Of a DNA stretch of 64,000 nucleotides, positions 18,783 to 26,441 are shown piece after piece. Each line of letters starts with the position of its first letter. Position 1 is the first letter of the stretch. The translations under genes and the position numbers were made by a program. The DNA is taken from the NCBI RefSeq assembly GCF_022429625.1, contig NZ_CP092483.1, forward strand, positions 992,001 to 1,056,000, in the 5' to 3' direction. Origin of the DNA: Devosia lacusdianchii. GTDB lineage: Bacteria; Pseudomonadota; Alphaproteobacteria; Rhizobiales; Devosiaceae. The notes beneath the pieces are model-generated. The model was not told the DNA's origin and did not search any database. It saw only the letters and a program-made list of their open reading frames with translations.

Positions 18783-19478
18783 ATGCAGAATGCCCTGGTC
18801 CTCATAGTCGAGGACGAGATGGAGATCGCCGAAATCCTCCAGGCCTATCTGTCCAAGGAAGGGTTCCGCACGATCAGTGCAGGCGACGGCAGCATTGGGT
18901 TGGCGCATTTCCAGCGGGTGAAACCGGATTTGGTGATCCTCGACGTGAAGCTGCCTGGCGCCGATGGGTTCGAAATCCTGAACTGGATACGCCAGCGCGG
19001 CGATACGCCGGTGATCATGATCACCGCCCTGGGCGAGGACCTGGACAAGCTCCATGCCCTGCGGCTCGGTGCCGATGACTATGTGGTCAAACCCTTCAAC
19101 CCGCTGGAAGTCGTGGCGCGCGCCAAGGCTGTGCTGCGCCGCACCATGGGCCAGACACAGGAACCGGTTCTTCGCGTGGGGACGCTGGTCGTGGATCCCT
19201 CGGCGTATCAGGCCTATCTGTCCCTCCCGGACGGCACCGTCATGTTGCAACTTACGCGCACCGAGTTTCGGCTACTGGAGCATATGGCCCGCTCGCCGCG
19301 CCGCGCCTTCGAACGCAGTGAACTCGTGGATGCCTGTCTGCCCGAGGGCGATGCGCTCGATCGAACCGTGGACAGTCACATGAGCAATTTGCGTCGCAAG
19401 CTGGCGGCGGCTGGCGCGCCTGAACTGCTGACGGGAGTGAGGGGCATCGGATATCGGTTGGGGCTCGGCAATGGGTAA
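18783..19478 (+). CDS. Two-component response regulator, OmpR/PhoB family
   Basis: 231 aa from the ATG at 18783, preceded by GGAGGGA. Receiver domain: acidic pair E10/D11, phospho-acceptor D54 in VILDVKLPG, conserved Thr in MITA and K103 in VVKPFNPLEV. C-terminal winged helix: LTRTEFRLLEHMARSPRRAFER and DRTVDSHMSNLRRKL...VRGIGYRLG. It overlaps the histidine kinase gene by eight bases and is divergent from the RND pump operon, the classic layout of a BaeSR/CpxAR-like system that induces the pump under envelope or drug stress. Confidence 0.94.
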   Translation: MQNALVLIVEDEMEIAEILQAYLSKEGFRTISAGDGSIGLAHFQRVKPDLVILDVKLPGADGFEILNWIRQRGDTPVIMITALGEDLDKLHALRLGADDYVVKPFNPLEVVARAKAVLRRTMGQTQEPVLRVGTLVVDPSAYQAYLSLPDGTVMLQLTRTEFRLLEHMARSPRRAFERSELVDACLPEGDALDRTVDSHMSNLRRKLAAAGAPELLTGVRGIGYRLGLGNG

Positions 19479-20559
19479 GGCTGCTGGGCTGAACCGTCAG
19501 GTCATCGTCATCATGGGGCTGGTCCTGGTCGGGTCCTTCATCGTCACGATGGGCGGGTCATACGCCATCTACGAGATCGTCTGGCGACTATGGCCCTGGG
19601 CCATCGACATGGACGGTTTGGGCACGCTGGACTATCTCGTCTTGGCTGTGCTGCTCGCCATCGGCTTGTTGATCGCGTGCCTAGCCGGATGGCGGTTGGC
19701 ACAGCGCCTCAGCCGACCGCTTGAGGCTGTCGCCGTGGCGGCCCGCGCCGTCTCCTCGGGCGATCTGGGCGCCAGGGCTGTTTGGCATGGCAAGGGCTTC
19801 GGAGAAACCGACACGCTCATTGCCGACTTCAACCTGATGGCCGACCAGCTAGAACGGTCCGAGGCAGAATTGCAGTATTCCAATTCGGCCATAGCCCATG
19901 AGCTTCGGACGCCACTGACCGTGCTGCGTGGCCGGCTGCAGGGTTTGGCGGACGGCGTGTTTGAGCCCAGTCCGGAACTCTATCGTAGCTTGACCAGTCA
20001 GGTGGAAGACCTCTCGCGCCTGGTCGACGACCTGCGAACGCTGGGGCTGTTTTCCGCCGGCCACCTCGATCTGCATCTCGTGCGCACCGACCTTGCCGTC
20101 GAGGCCGCCAGGGTCGTCGACATGATCGCCCCGGACCTTATCGATGCGGGATTTCAGATCGAGTGCAAGCTGGCGCCTGTCATGGTCCGGATCGATGCGG
20201 CACGCGTGCGCCAGGCCCTTTTGGCGGTTCTCGACAATGCGCGCCGTTACGGCGGCCGGGGCATCGTCGTCATTGAAACCAGTGCGATGAACGCGCAGGC
20301 GGTGCTGAGTTGCACGGATTTCGGCTCCGGGCTGCCACGCGGGCAGGAGCATCGCGTGTTCGAACGCTTCTGGCGCGGCGACGATTCACGCTCGCGCGCC
20401 GGCGGTGGCTCTGGCCTGGGGCTTGCCGTCGTTCGTGCCATAGCGCGTGCTCACGGCGGCGAGGCCCGTGCCTGGTCCCGCCCTGGGCAAGGCACGCGAA
20501 TTGAGATCGTGCTTCCTGAAGCGGAGGACGACGAAGCCAAGGTTGGGTGCGGCCAATAG
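19471..20559 (+). CDS. Sensor histidine kinase
   Basis: 362 aa inner-membrane kinase, partner of the response regulator. Two membrane segments (about residues 12-35 and 53-76) enclose a very short periplasmic loop of under 20 residues. A HAMP-type linker with SRPLEAVAVAARAVSSGDLGAR follows, then the H-box SNSAIAHELRTPLT with H143, the N-box LLAVLDNARRYG and G-boxes near GGGSGLGLAVV. The short extracytoplasmic loop suggests it senses a membrane or intramembrane signal, not a soluble ligand. The gene starts within the end of the regulator gene (ATGGGTAA). Confidence 0.93.
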   Translation: MGKAAGLNRQVIVIMGLVLVGSFIVTMGGSYAIYEIVWRLWPWAIDMDGLGTLDYLVLAVLLAIGLLIACLAGWRLAQRLSRPLEAVAVAARAVSSGDLGARAVWHGKGFGETDTLIADFNLMADQLERSEAELQYSNSAIAHELRTPLTVLRGRLQGLADGVFEPSPELYRSLTSQVEDLSRLVDDLRTLGLFSAGHLDLHLVRTDLAVEAARVVDMIAPDLIDAGFQIECKLAPVMVRIDAARVRQALLAVLDNARRYGGRGIVVIETSAMNAQAVLSCTDFGSGLPRGQEHRVFERFWRGDDSRSRAGGGSGLGLAVVRAIARAHGGEARAWSRPGQGTRIEIVLPEAEDDEAKVGCGQ

Positions 20560-20632
20560 AAACTTGCGCTGCACAGTGGCCCAGCAGCGCGGACATGGCC
20601 ACCAAACGGTCAATTCAGCGCCGCTCCATTCC

Positions 20633-20659
20633 TACTTTACATATAATAGTACTTTATGT
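20633..20659 (+). promoter_or_regulatory. AT-rich promoter with direct repeat upstream of ytfQ-like gene
   Basis: An AT-rich island in GC-rich DNA contains TATAAT at 20642-20647, a perfect -10 box. Flanking it is a direct repeat, TACTTTACAT (20633-20642) and TACTTTATGT (20650-20659), 17 bases apart. It is about 60-80 bases upstream of the GTG start at 20717. The repeat is a candidate operator, possibly for the FCD GntR protein at the end of this operon. A -35 box is not clear. Confidence 0.5.
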
Positions 20660-20716
20660 AGCGTCCCCTCATCGTCGCAGGTGAACACGCCGCGACGGCC
20701 ACATTGGGAGGACATC

Positions 20717-21691
20717 GTGACCATTATTTCCAAGCTCGCCATCGCGGCGAGCCTCGCTACCGCTTTGACTTCCGTCAGCATGGCGCAGGAAAACCTGCAG
20801 GGGCTGACCATAGGCTTCAGCCAGATCGGTTCTGAATCGGGCTGGCGTGCTGCGGAGACGTCGGTGACCAAGCAGCAGGCCGAAGCTCTGGGCATCGACC
20901 TCAAATTCGCCGACGCGCAGCAGAAGCAGGAGAACCAGATCAAGGCCATTCGCGGTTTCATCGCGCAGGGTGTCGACGCGATCCTGGTCGCGCCGGTGGT
21001 CGCCACCGGTTGGGAGGACGTGCTGACCGAAGCCAAGGAAGCCGAAATCCCGGTCATGCTGCTCGACCGCGGCGTCGATGCGCCAGAGGACCTTTACTTG
21101 ACGTCCGTTGCATCGGACCAGGTACTCGAAGGCCGCGTTGCTGGCGAGTGGCTCGTCGCCGAGGTTGGTGATGCTGACTGCAAGATCGTCGAGCTGCAGG
21201 GCACGGTCGGCTCGACGCCGGCGATCAACCGCAAGCAGGGCTTTGAAGAGGCGATTGCCGGCCACGCCAACCTCGTCATCGCCCGCAGCCAGACCGGCGA
21301 CTTCACCCGCGCTAAGGGCAAGGAAGTAATGGAGGGCTTCATCAAGGCTGAAAACGGCGGCGCCGATATTTGCGCCGTCTATGCTCATAATGACGACATG
21401 GCCGTCGGCGCTATCCAAGCAATCAAGGATGCGGGCCTCAAGCCTGGTGTCGACATCAAGGTTGTGTCGATCGACGGCGTTCCGGACATTTTCGCAGCCA
21501 TGGTCGCCGGGGAAGCAAATGCTACCGTCGAGCTGACGCCGAACATGGCCGGCCCCGCCTTCCAGGCGCTCTCGGCATTTCTCGCTGATGGCACCGAGCC
21601 GGAGAAGTTCATCATCACCGAGTCCAAGCTCTATACGCCCGCTGACAACCCGCAGGGCGAATATGACACTCGCAAGGCTCTGGGCTACTAG
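20717..21691 (+). CDS. ytfQ: Galactofuranose-type ABC transporter substrate-binding protein YtfQ
   Basis: 324 aa periplasmic binding protein. It starts at GTG 20717 with GGGAGGA five bases upstream; the open frame runs further back but without a signal peptide or ribosome site. Signal peptide ends at SVSMAQE. The stretch QKQENQIKAIRGFIAQGVDA and then ILVAPVVATGWEDVL is nearly that of E. coli YtfQ, which binds galactofuranose. Further matches are DVKLYTPADNP-like SKLYTPADNPQGEYD at the end. First gene of a complete ytfQ-ytfR-ytfT-yjfF operon. Relatives in rhizobia also carry other sugars such as arabinose or galactose, so exact ligand is less certain than family. Confidence 0.93.
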   Translation: MTIISKLAIAASLATALTSVSMAQENLQGLTIGFSQIGSESGWRAAETSVTKQQAEALGIDLKFADAQQKQENQIKAIRGFIAQGVDAILVAPVVATGWEDVLTEAKEAEIPVMLLDRGVDAPEDLYLTSVASDQVLEGRVAGEWLVAEVGDADCKIVELQGTVGSTPAINRKQGFEEAIAGHANLVIARSQTGDFTRAKGKEVMEGFIKAENGGADICAVYAHNDDMAVGAIQAIKDAGLKPGVDIKVVSIDGVPDIFAAMVAGEANATVELTPNMAGPAFQALSAFLADGTEPEKFIITESKLYTPADNPQGEYDTRKALGY

Positions 21692-21716
21692 TTAGCGGGA
21701 CCCATACCAGCCATGG

Positions 21717-21743
21717 TGTCATCCTGGCGAAGCCGGGGTGACA
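21717..21743. repeat. Intergenic palindromic repeat between ytfQ and ytfR
   Basis: TGTCATCCTGGC (21717-21728) pairs with GCCGGGGTGACA (21732-21743) around a GAA loop, a 12-base-pair stem with two G-T pairs. The core GTCATnCnGGCGAAG recurs at 39186-39250 and resembles palindromic intergenic repeats common in alphaproteobacteria. Placed just after the binding-protein gene, it could stabilise the upstream mRNA and lower expression of the transport genes. Confidence 0.6.
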
Positions 21744-21781
21744 TCGCTGGCGGGGTTGCGACGGCTTAGGGGGAGGCTGGC

Positions 21782-23299
21782 ATGCAGGACAATCAATATG
21801 TGCTCGAAGCGCGCGGCGTCACCAAGATCTTTGGCAACCACGTTGCGCTCGACAATGTCGACTTCGGCCTCGGGGCGGGTGAAGTACACGCTCTTCTCGG
21901 CGAAAACGGCGCCGGCAAATCCACGCTCATCAAGATTCTGACCGGTGCTTACCAGCCCGATGGCGGCGGCGTCTACGCTAATGGCGTGCAGATCTCGCTG
22001 GATAATCCCCTCCACGCGCAGGCTTTCGGCATCGGCACCGTCTATCAGGAGGTCAACCTCCTGCCCAATCGATCGGTGGCAGAAAACCTCTTCCTCGGCC
22101 ACCAGCCGCTACGCTTTGGCTTCGTCGACGTGCGCAAGATGGAAGCGGACGCGAAAGTGCTGCTGGCCAATTATGACCTCAAAATCGATCCGTCGAGCGA
22201 GTTGGGCAGCCACTCTGTGGCCGTTCAGCAGATTGTCGCCATCGCCCGCGCCGTGCAATTGTCAGGCAAGGTGCTGATCCTTGACGAGCCAACTGCGAGC
22301 CTCGACCGCAACGAGGTCGAGCGTCTGTTCGAGGTAATTCGCGGCCTCAAGGCCAAAGGCCTCGCCATCATCTTTATCACCCATTTCCTCGATCAGGTCT
22401 TCGCCATTTCCGACCGCGTCACCGTGCTGCGCAATGGTCGCCTGATTGAGACCCGTACGCTTGATGCCCTCACCCGTACCGACGTGGTGCGGCTGATGCT
22501 GGGCAAGGACATTGCCTTCTCTGGCGCGACCGACATCGAGCCGAGCGATGCGCCCAGCGATGTCCTGCTCGAATTTCGCGGTTATGGCCGCAAACGCAGC
22601 GTGTTGCCATTCGATCTAACGATCCACAAGGGCGAGGTCGTCGGCGTTGCCGGCCTGCTCGGCTCGGGCCGTACCGAGGTCGCTCGGATCATGTTTGGCG
22701 CAGACCCCTCCGATCAGGGGACAGTCAGCGTGAGAGGCCAACCCTCCGCTATCCGCCGCACCACCGACGCCATCAAGCATGGATTTGGCTTTTGCCCCGA
22801 GGATCGCAAGGCCGAGGGCATTCTGGGCGACCTAAGCGTGCGCGAAAACATCGTCATTGCCCTGCAGGGCAAGCTCGGCTGGTTCAAGGCGCTCAACCGC
22901 GACGAACAACTCGAGATTGCGGGCGAATTCGGGGAGGCCATGGATATCCGGGCCGCCTCGCTCGATATGCCCGTCAAACTGCTGTCAGGCGGCAACCAAC
23001 AAAAGGTCATCCTGTCGCGCTGGCTCGCGACCGATCCGGCCTTTCTCATTCTCGATGAGCCGACGCGCGGCATCGATGTCGGCGCCCACGCCGAGATCGT
23101 GCGCACCATCAATCGCCTGCGCGACGAAGGCATGGCCATGCTGGTCATTTCCTCCGAGCTCGACGAGGTCGTCGCCTACAGCTCGCGCATCGTGGTGATG
23201 CGCGACCGCGAAATGGTTGCCGAGCTGCGTGGCAAGAACATCAATCCCGGCATCATCGTCCAGGCGATCGCCAATAACCCAGACGAGGCCGTCGCATGA
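21782..23299 (+). CDS. ytfR: Galactofuranose-type ABC transporter ATP-binding protein YtfR
   Basis: 505 aa with two fused nucleotide-binding domains, the usual form of CUT2 ATPases. First domain: Walker A GENGAGKST, Walker B VLILDEPTASLD; its signature is degenerate (LGSHSVAVQQI instead of LSGGQ), as in YtfR relatives. Second domain: P-loop LLGSGRTEVAR without the lysine, signature LLSGGNQQKV and Walker B FLILDEPTRGID. One ATP site is thus expected to dominate, as in other CUT2 proteins. GGGGGAGGCTGGC lies just before the ATG. It follows ytfQ after a 90-base spacer holding a hairpin repeat and overlaps ytfT by ATGA. Confidence 0.93.
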   Translation: MQDNQYVLEARGVTKIFGNHVALDNVDFGLGAGEVHALLGENGAGKSTLIKILTGAYQPDGGGVYANGVQISLDNPLHAQAFGIGTVYQEVNLLPNRSVAENLFLGHQPLRFGFVDVRKMEADAKVLLANYDLKIDPSSELGSHSVAVQQIVAIARAVQLSGKVLILDEPTASLDRNEVERLFEVIRGLKAKGLAIIFITHFLDQVFAISDRVTVLRNGRLIETRTLDALTRTDVVRLMLGKDIAFSGATDIEPSDAPSDVLLEFRGYGRKRSVLPFDLTIHKGEVVGVAGLLGSGRTEVARIMFGADPSDQGTVSVRGQPSAIRRTTDAIKHGFGFCPEDRKAEGILGDLSVRENIVIALQGKLGWFKALNRDEQLEIAGEFGEAMDIRAASLDMPVKLLSGGNQQKVILSRWLATDPAFLILDEPTRGIDVGAHAEIVRTINRLRDEGMAMLVISSELDEVVAYSSRIVVMRDREMVAELRGKNINPGIIVQAIANNPDEAVA

Positions 23300-24300
23300 A
23301 GCGGCTCCATCTCGAGCGGCTCGCCAATCCGCAATTGCTAGCGCTGGTCGCCGTTCTGCTGATCAACTGGGCCCTTTTTCCGAACTTCTTCCGCATCTCC
23401 TGGCAGGATGGGCGGCTCTTCGGCAGCGCCATCGACGTCATCAATCGCGGCGCTCCGGTGGCAATCCTCGCCATCGGCATGACCGGCGTCATTGCAACGA
23501 AAGGCGTCGACCTGTCGGTGGGCGCCATCATGGCGGTTTGTGGCGCGGTGGCCGCGACCATGGTCGTGGCGGGTTACCCAACCCCCATTGCGGTGGTCGC
23601 GGCACTGCTGGTCGGCTTGACCTGCGGGCTTTGGAACGGCTTCCTCGTCGCCGTGCTAGACATCCAGCCCATCGTCGCCACGCTGGTGCTGATGGTGGCC
23701 GGGCGCGGCATCGCCCAACTCATCACCGAAGGCTCGATCGTCACCTTCAACGATCCCGCCCTGATCTTCATCGGCACCGGCTCGTTCCTGGGCTTTCCCA
23801 TGGCCGCGGTGATCGCGCTGGTGCTGATGATCCTTGTGACGCTCCTGGTGCGGCGCACGGCCATCGGCCTTTTTATCCAGGCAATCGGCGTCAACCGCTC
23901 GGCCGCTTCGCTGGCTGGAATTCACAGCCGCATGCTGCTGATGCTGGTCTATGCGCTTTCCGGGTTCTGCGCGGCCATAGCCGGCATCGTCGTGGCAGCC
24001 GACATTCGCGGCGCCGATGCCAACAATTCGGGCCTGTGGCTCGAACTCGACGCCATCCTCGCGGTGGTTATCGGCGGCACGTCGCTGCTGGGCGGCAAAT
24101 TCTCGATCCCACTGGCCGTCGTCGGCGCGTTGATCATTCAGGCAATGAATACCGGCATTCTGGTCTCCGGTTTCCGGCCGGAATTCAACCTCATCGTCAA
24201 GGCTGGCATGATCATCCTAATCCTGATGCTGCAATCGCCGCTGGTCGGCAACGCGGCCGGCTTCTTCAAGCGCGATACGAGGCGGGCAGCACCGAAATGA
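23296..24300 (+). CDS. ytfT: Galactofuranose-type ABC transporter permease YtfT
   Basis: 334 aa inner-membrane permease of the CUT2 class. Features: KGVDLSVGAIMAVCGAVAATMV, VRRTAIGLFIQAIGVNRSAASLAGI (coupling loop) and ELDAILAVVIGGTSLLGGKFSIPLAVVGAL. The N-terminus LHLERLANPQLLALVAVLLINW matches YtfT. Together with YjfF it makes the heterodimeric channel; most CUT2 importers use a single permease, and the paired permeases are characteristic of the YtfQRT-YjfF system. It overlaps both neighbours by four bases. Confidence 0.93.
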   Translation: MKRLHLERLANPQLLALVAVLLINWALFPNFFRISWQDGRLFGSAIDVINRGAPVAILAIGMTGVIATKGVDLSVGAIMAVCGAVAATMVVAGYPTPIAVVAALLVGLTCGLWNGFLVAVLDIQPIVATLVLMVAGRGIAQLITEGSIVTFNDPALIFIGTGSFLGFPMAAVIALVLMILVTLLVRRTAIGLFIQAIGVNRSAASLAGIHSRMLLMLVYALSGFCAAIAGIVVAADIRGADANNSGLWLELDAILAVVIGGTSLLGGKFSIPLAVVGALIIQAMNTGILVSGFRPEFNLIVKAGMIILILMLQSPLVGNAAGFFKRDTRRAAPK

Positions 24301-25274
24301 AACGCAGTCTTCGCCCGCTCGCTGCCACCGCCGTCATTTTCATCATCGCCTATGCCCTCAGCGTCATGCAATTCCCGGGCATGCTTTCGACCAGGGTGCT
24401 GGGCAATTTTCTGACCGACAACGCCTTTCTGGGTATTGCCGCAGTCGGGATGACCTTCGTCATCATTTCCGGTGGTATCGACCTGTCGGTCGGCGCTGTC
24501 ATCGGCTTTACCGGCGTGCTGGTGGCGGTTCTTATCTCTTGGCTGGGTTTTCACCCGCTGGCCGCCTTCGCGATCGCATTGGGTGTCGCGGCCATATTCG
24601 GCGCAGCCATGGGCGCTGCCATTCACTATCTCCAGGTGCCTAGTTTCATTGTCACCCTTGCCGGTATGTTCCTCGCTCGCGGCGGCGCGTCGGTCATCAC
24701 TCAGGATTCGGTGCCAATCAACCACGACTTCTACAGCGCCATTTCCGATCTCATCATCCGGCTGCCCGGGGGCGGGCGGCTGAGCTTTATCGGCTTGTTG
24801 ATGGTGGCCATCTTTCTGCTGGGGGCCTTGTTGGCGCATCGCACCCGCTTTGGCTCATACGTCTACGCGCTGGGGGGTAACCCTGTTTCCGCATCGCTGA
24901 TGGGCGTGCCGGTGGCGCGTACCACGGTACAGATTTACACGCTGTCGAGCGTGCTGGCCGCCCTGGCCGGCATCGTCTTTTCGCTCTACACCTCGGCGGG
25001 CTATCCGCTTGCGGCGGTGGGCGTGGAACTAGACGCAATCAGCGCCGTCGTCATCGGAGGCACGCTGCTCACCGGCGGCTACGGCTTCGTCCTGGGCACT
25101 TTTGTCGGCGTCATGCTGCTTGGTCTCGTCCAGACCTACATCATCTTTGATGGTACGCTATCGAGTTGGTGGACCAAGATCGTGATTGGCATACTGCTAT
25201 TCTTGTTCATCGTCTTGCAGCGCATCATATTCGCGGCCTCCGCTTCCGGAGAAGAATCGCCCGAGAAAGCTTAG
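24297..25274 (+). CDS. yjfF: Galactofuranose-type ABC transporter permease YjfF
   Basis: 325 aa second permease of the importer. The ATG at 24297 overlaps the ytfT stop (ATGA); the open frame extends upstream to about 23217, but that part is antisense-like shadow over ytfT. It shows ISGGIDLSVGAVIGFTGVLVAVL, HYLQVPSFIVTLAGMFLARG and ELDAISAVVIGGTLLTGGYGFVLGT, all typical of YjfF. The stop is one base before the GntR gene start, so the regulator is cotranscribed. Confidence 0.93.
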   Translation: MKRSLRPLAATAVIFIIAYALSVMQFPGMLSTRVLGNFLTDNAFLGIAAVGMTFVIISGGIDLSVGAVIGFTGVLVAVLISWLGFHPLAAFAIALGVAAIFGAAMGAAIHYLQVPSFIVTLAGMFLARGGASVITQDSVPINHDFYSAISDLIIRLPGGGRLSFIGLLMVAIFLLGALLAHRTRFGSYVYALGGNPVSASLMGVPVARTTVQIYTLSSVLAALAGIVFSLYTSAGYPLAAVGVELDAISAVVIGGTLLTGGYGFVLGTFVGVMLLGLVQTYIIFDGTLSSWWTKIVIGILLFLFIVLQRIIFAASASGEESPEKA

Positions 25275-25275
25275 T

Positions 25276-26013
25276 ATGATCGAAGCAGGCAGCCTCATTC
25301 GCTCACTCTCCGGGCGACCCGCTGCACGGAATTTCCATACCTTCGTCATCAACGAAATCGGCCTTGGCATCGTCACGGGCCGATTTCCCGTTGGCTCCAT
25401 TCTCGCCAGCGACGCCGTCATGATGGAAACATATGGCGTATCGCGCACCGTGCTGCGCGAGGCGCTCAAGACGCTTGAGTCCAAGGGGATGGTCGAGGCG
25501 CGGCCAAAAGTCGGTACGCGCGTTTCGCCCGTCAGCCGCTGGAATTTCTTCGATCCGCAGGTTCTGTCCTGGCACTTTTATGCCAAGCCGGATCGCCGTT
25601 TTTACGAAAGCCTGTTCGATACGCGGCGGGCCTTGGAGCTTCGCGCCGTCGACCTGGCAAGTCAGCGCCGCACGGCCGAACATGTTCGCGCAATGAAGTA
25701 CTGGCTGCACCAGATGGACATTGCCCAGCACAGTCCGGAAGGTCATGGCCTGGCAAGCCTGGAAATCCATCGCGCCATCGCCGAAAGTTCCGGCAACAGC
25801 TTGCTACGATCGGTGACCGGCATCGTCGAACTAACCCTGGCCTTGGCGCTCAAGTCGCTGGGCGGCGCTGGAGAGCATGACTATTTCCGGCAATCACTTC
25901 GGGCTCACACCTCGCTCCTGACCGCCATCGAGGGCAGTGCCGCGACGGACGCCGAAAGTGCCGTCACGAGCATCATCAGCCTGGACTACACCTTGGCCAT
26001 GCAACTGGTTTGA
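25276..26013 (+). CDS. GntR-family regulator, FadR/FCD subfamily
   Basis: 245 aa from the ATG at 25276, one base after the yjfF stop. N-terminal winged HTH: VTGRFPVGSILASDAVMMETYGVSRT followed by VLREALKTLESKGMVEARPKVGTRV. C-terminal all-helical FCD domain with DTRRALELRAVDLASQRR and FRQSLRAHTSLLTAIEG. FCD regulators usually bind sugar acids or related metabolites through a His-rich metal site. Being last in the ytfQRT-yjfF operon, it probably feeds back on the AT-rich promoter before ytfQ. Confidence 0.9.
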   Translation: MIEAGSLIRSLSGRPAARNFHTFVINEIGLGIVTGRFPVGSILASDAVMMETYGVSRTVLREALKTLESKGMVEARPKVGTRVSPVSRWNFFDPQVLSWHFYAKPDRRFYESLFDTRRALELRAVDLASQRRTAEHVRAMKYWLHQMDIAQHSPEGHGLASLEIHRAIAESSGNSLLRSVTGIVELTLALALKSLGGAGEHDYFRQSLRAHTSLLTAIEGSAATDAESAVTSIISLDYTLAMQLV

Positions 26014-26016
26014 GCA

Positions 26017-26131
26017 TGAACGACCAGCGAAATAAAGCCGATGGGCCCCGAGGCGGCCGTCACCGTTGCGGTCAGTGCCACGCCCACCACGGCAAGGCCG
26101 AGGCGCGGCGTCTGGGCCCCGAAGAGTCAAT
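26017..26131 (-). pseudogene. Fragment of a FecCD-type iron-siderophore ABC permease
   Basis: Read on the minus strand from about 26131, the sequence encodes LGLAVVGVALTATVTAASG and then GPIGFISLVVH. This is the well-conserved FecCD permease stretch (usually alavalaGpigFvGLvvPH) that leads to the ATPase-coupling loop. Nothing before or after it continues the family: on the minus strand it runs into the 3' end of the GntR gene, and upstream there is no start. It is therefore the remnant of a deleted or rearranged iron-transport gene. Identification rests on about 35 residues by eye. Confidence 0.55.
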
Positions 26132-26441
26132 GACTTTGTCAATCATGTTTGCTATTTGTCGCTAGCAATCGGGACGGCCGTCGATCGTCTCGCCGGATAG
26201 GTTGCACGGAGATAGGCTACTAGAAACGACCTTGGCCACGGTTTCCAATTCGACAAGTTCGAGCGTTGCTATTCTTCGACCGGCCCTTGCTGAATCGAAA
26301 GTACTTTTTTTCATTGAATGCGGTATCTTCCTCGCAGGTCCGGGTGGACGTGCTCGGAACGCCAGAGCCCCCGGCCGAGAAGAACTGCACCATTGCTGGC
26401 GCTGCTATAAAGCGCCGCATCCCCATTATGTTGAGATGATG
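26132..26441. other. Leader region upstream of acnB
   Basis: About 300 bases without a convincing gene, between the FecCD fragment and acnB. The acnB reading frame is open back to 26202 but this part shows no aconitase similarity. A small hairpin (GGCGCT at 26398-26403 with AGCGCC at 26411-26416) lies 20 bases before the start. The acnB promoter should be here; I could not pick a convincing -35/-10 pair. Confidence 0.45.

Noticed and set aside
23217..24296. Upstream extension of the yjfF frame
   Set aside because: Arg/His-rich out-of-frame reading of ytfR/ytfT; the yjfF ATG at 24297 overlaps the ytfT stop as expected.
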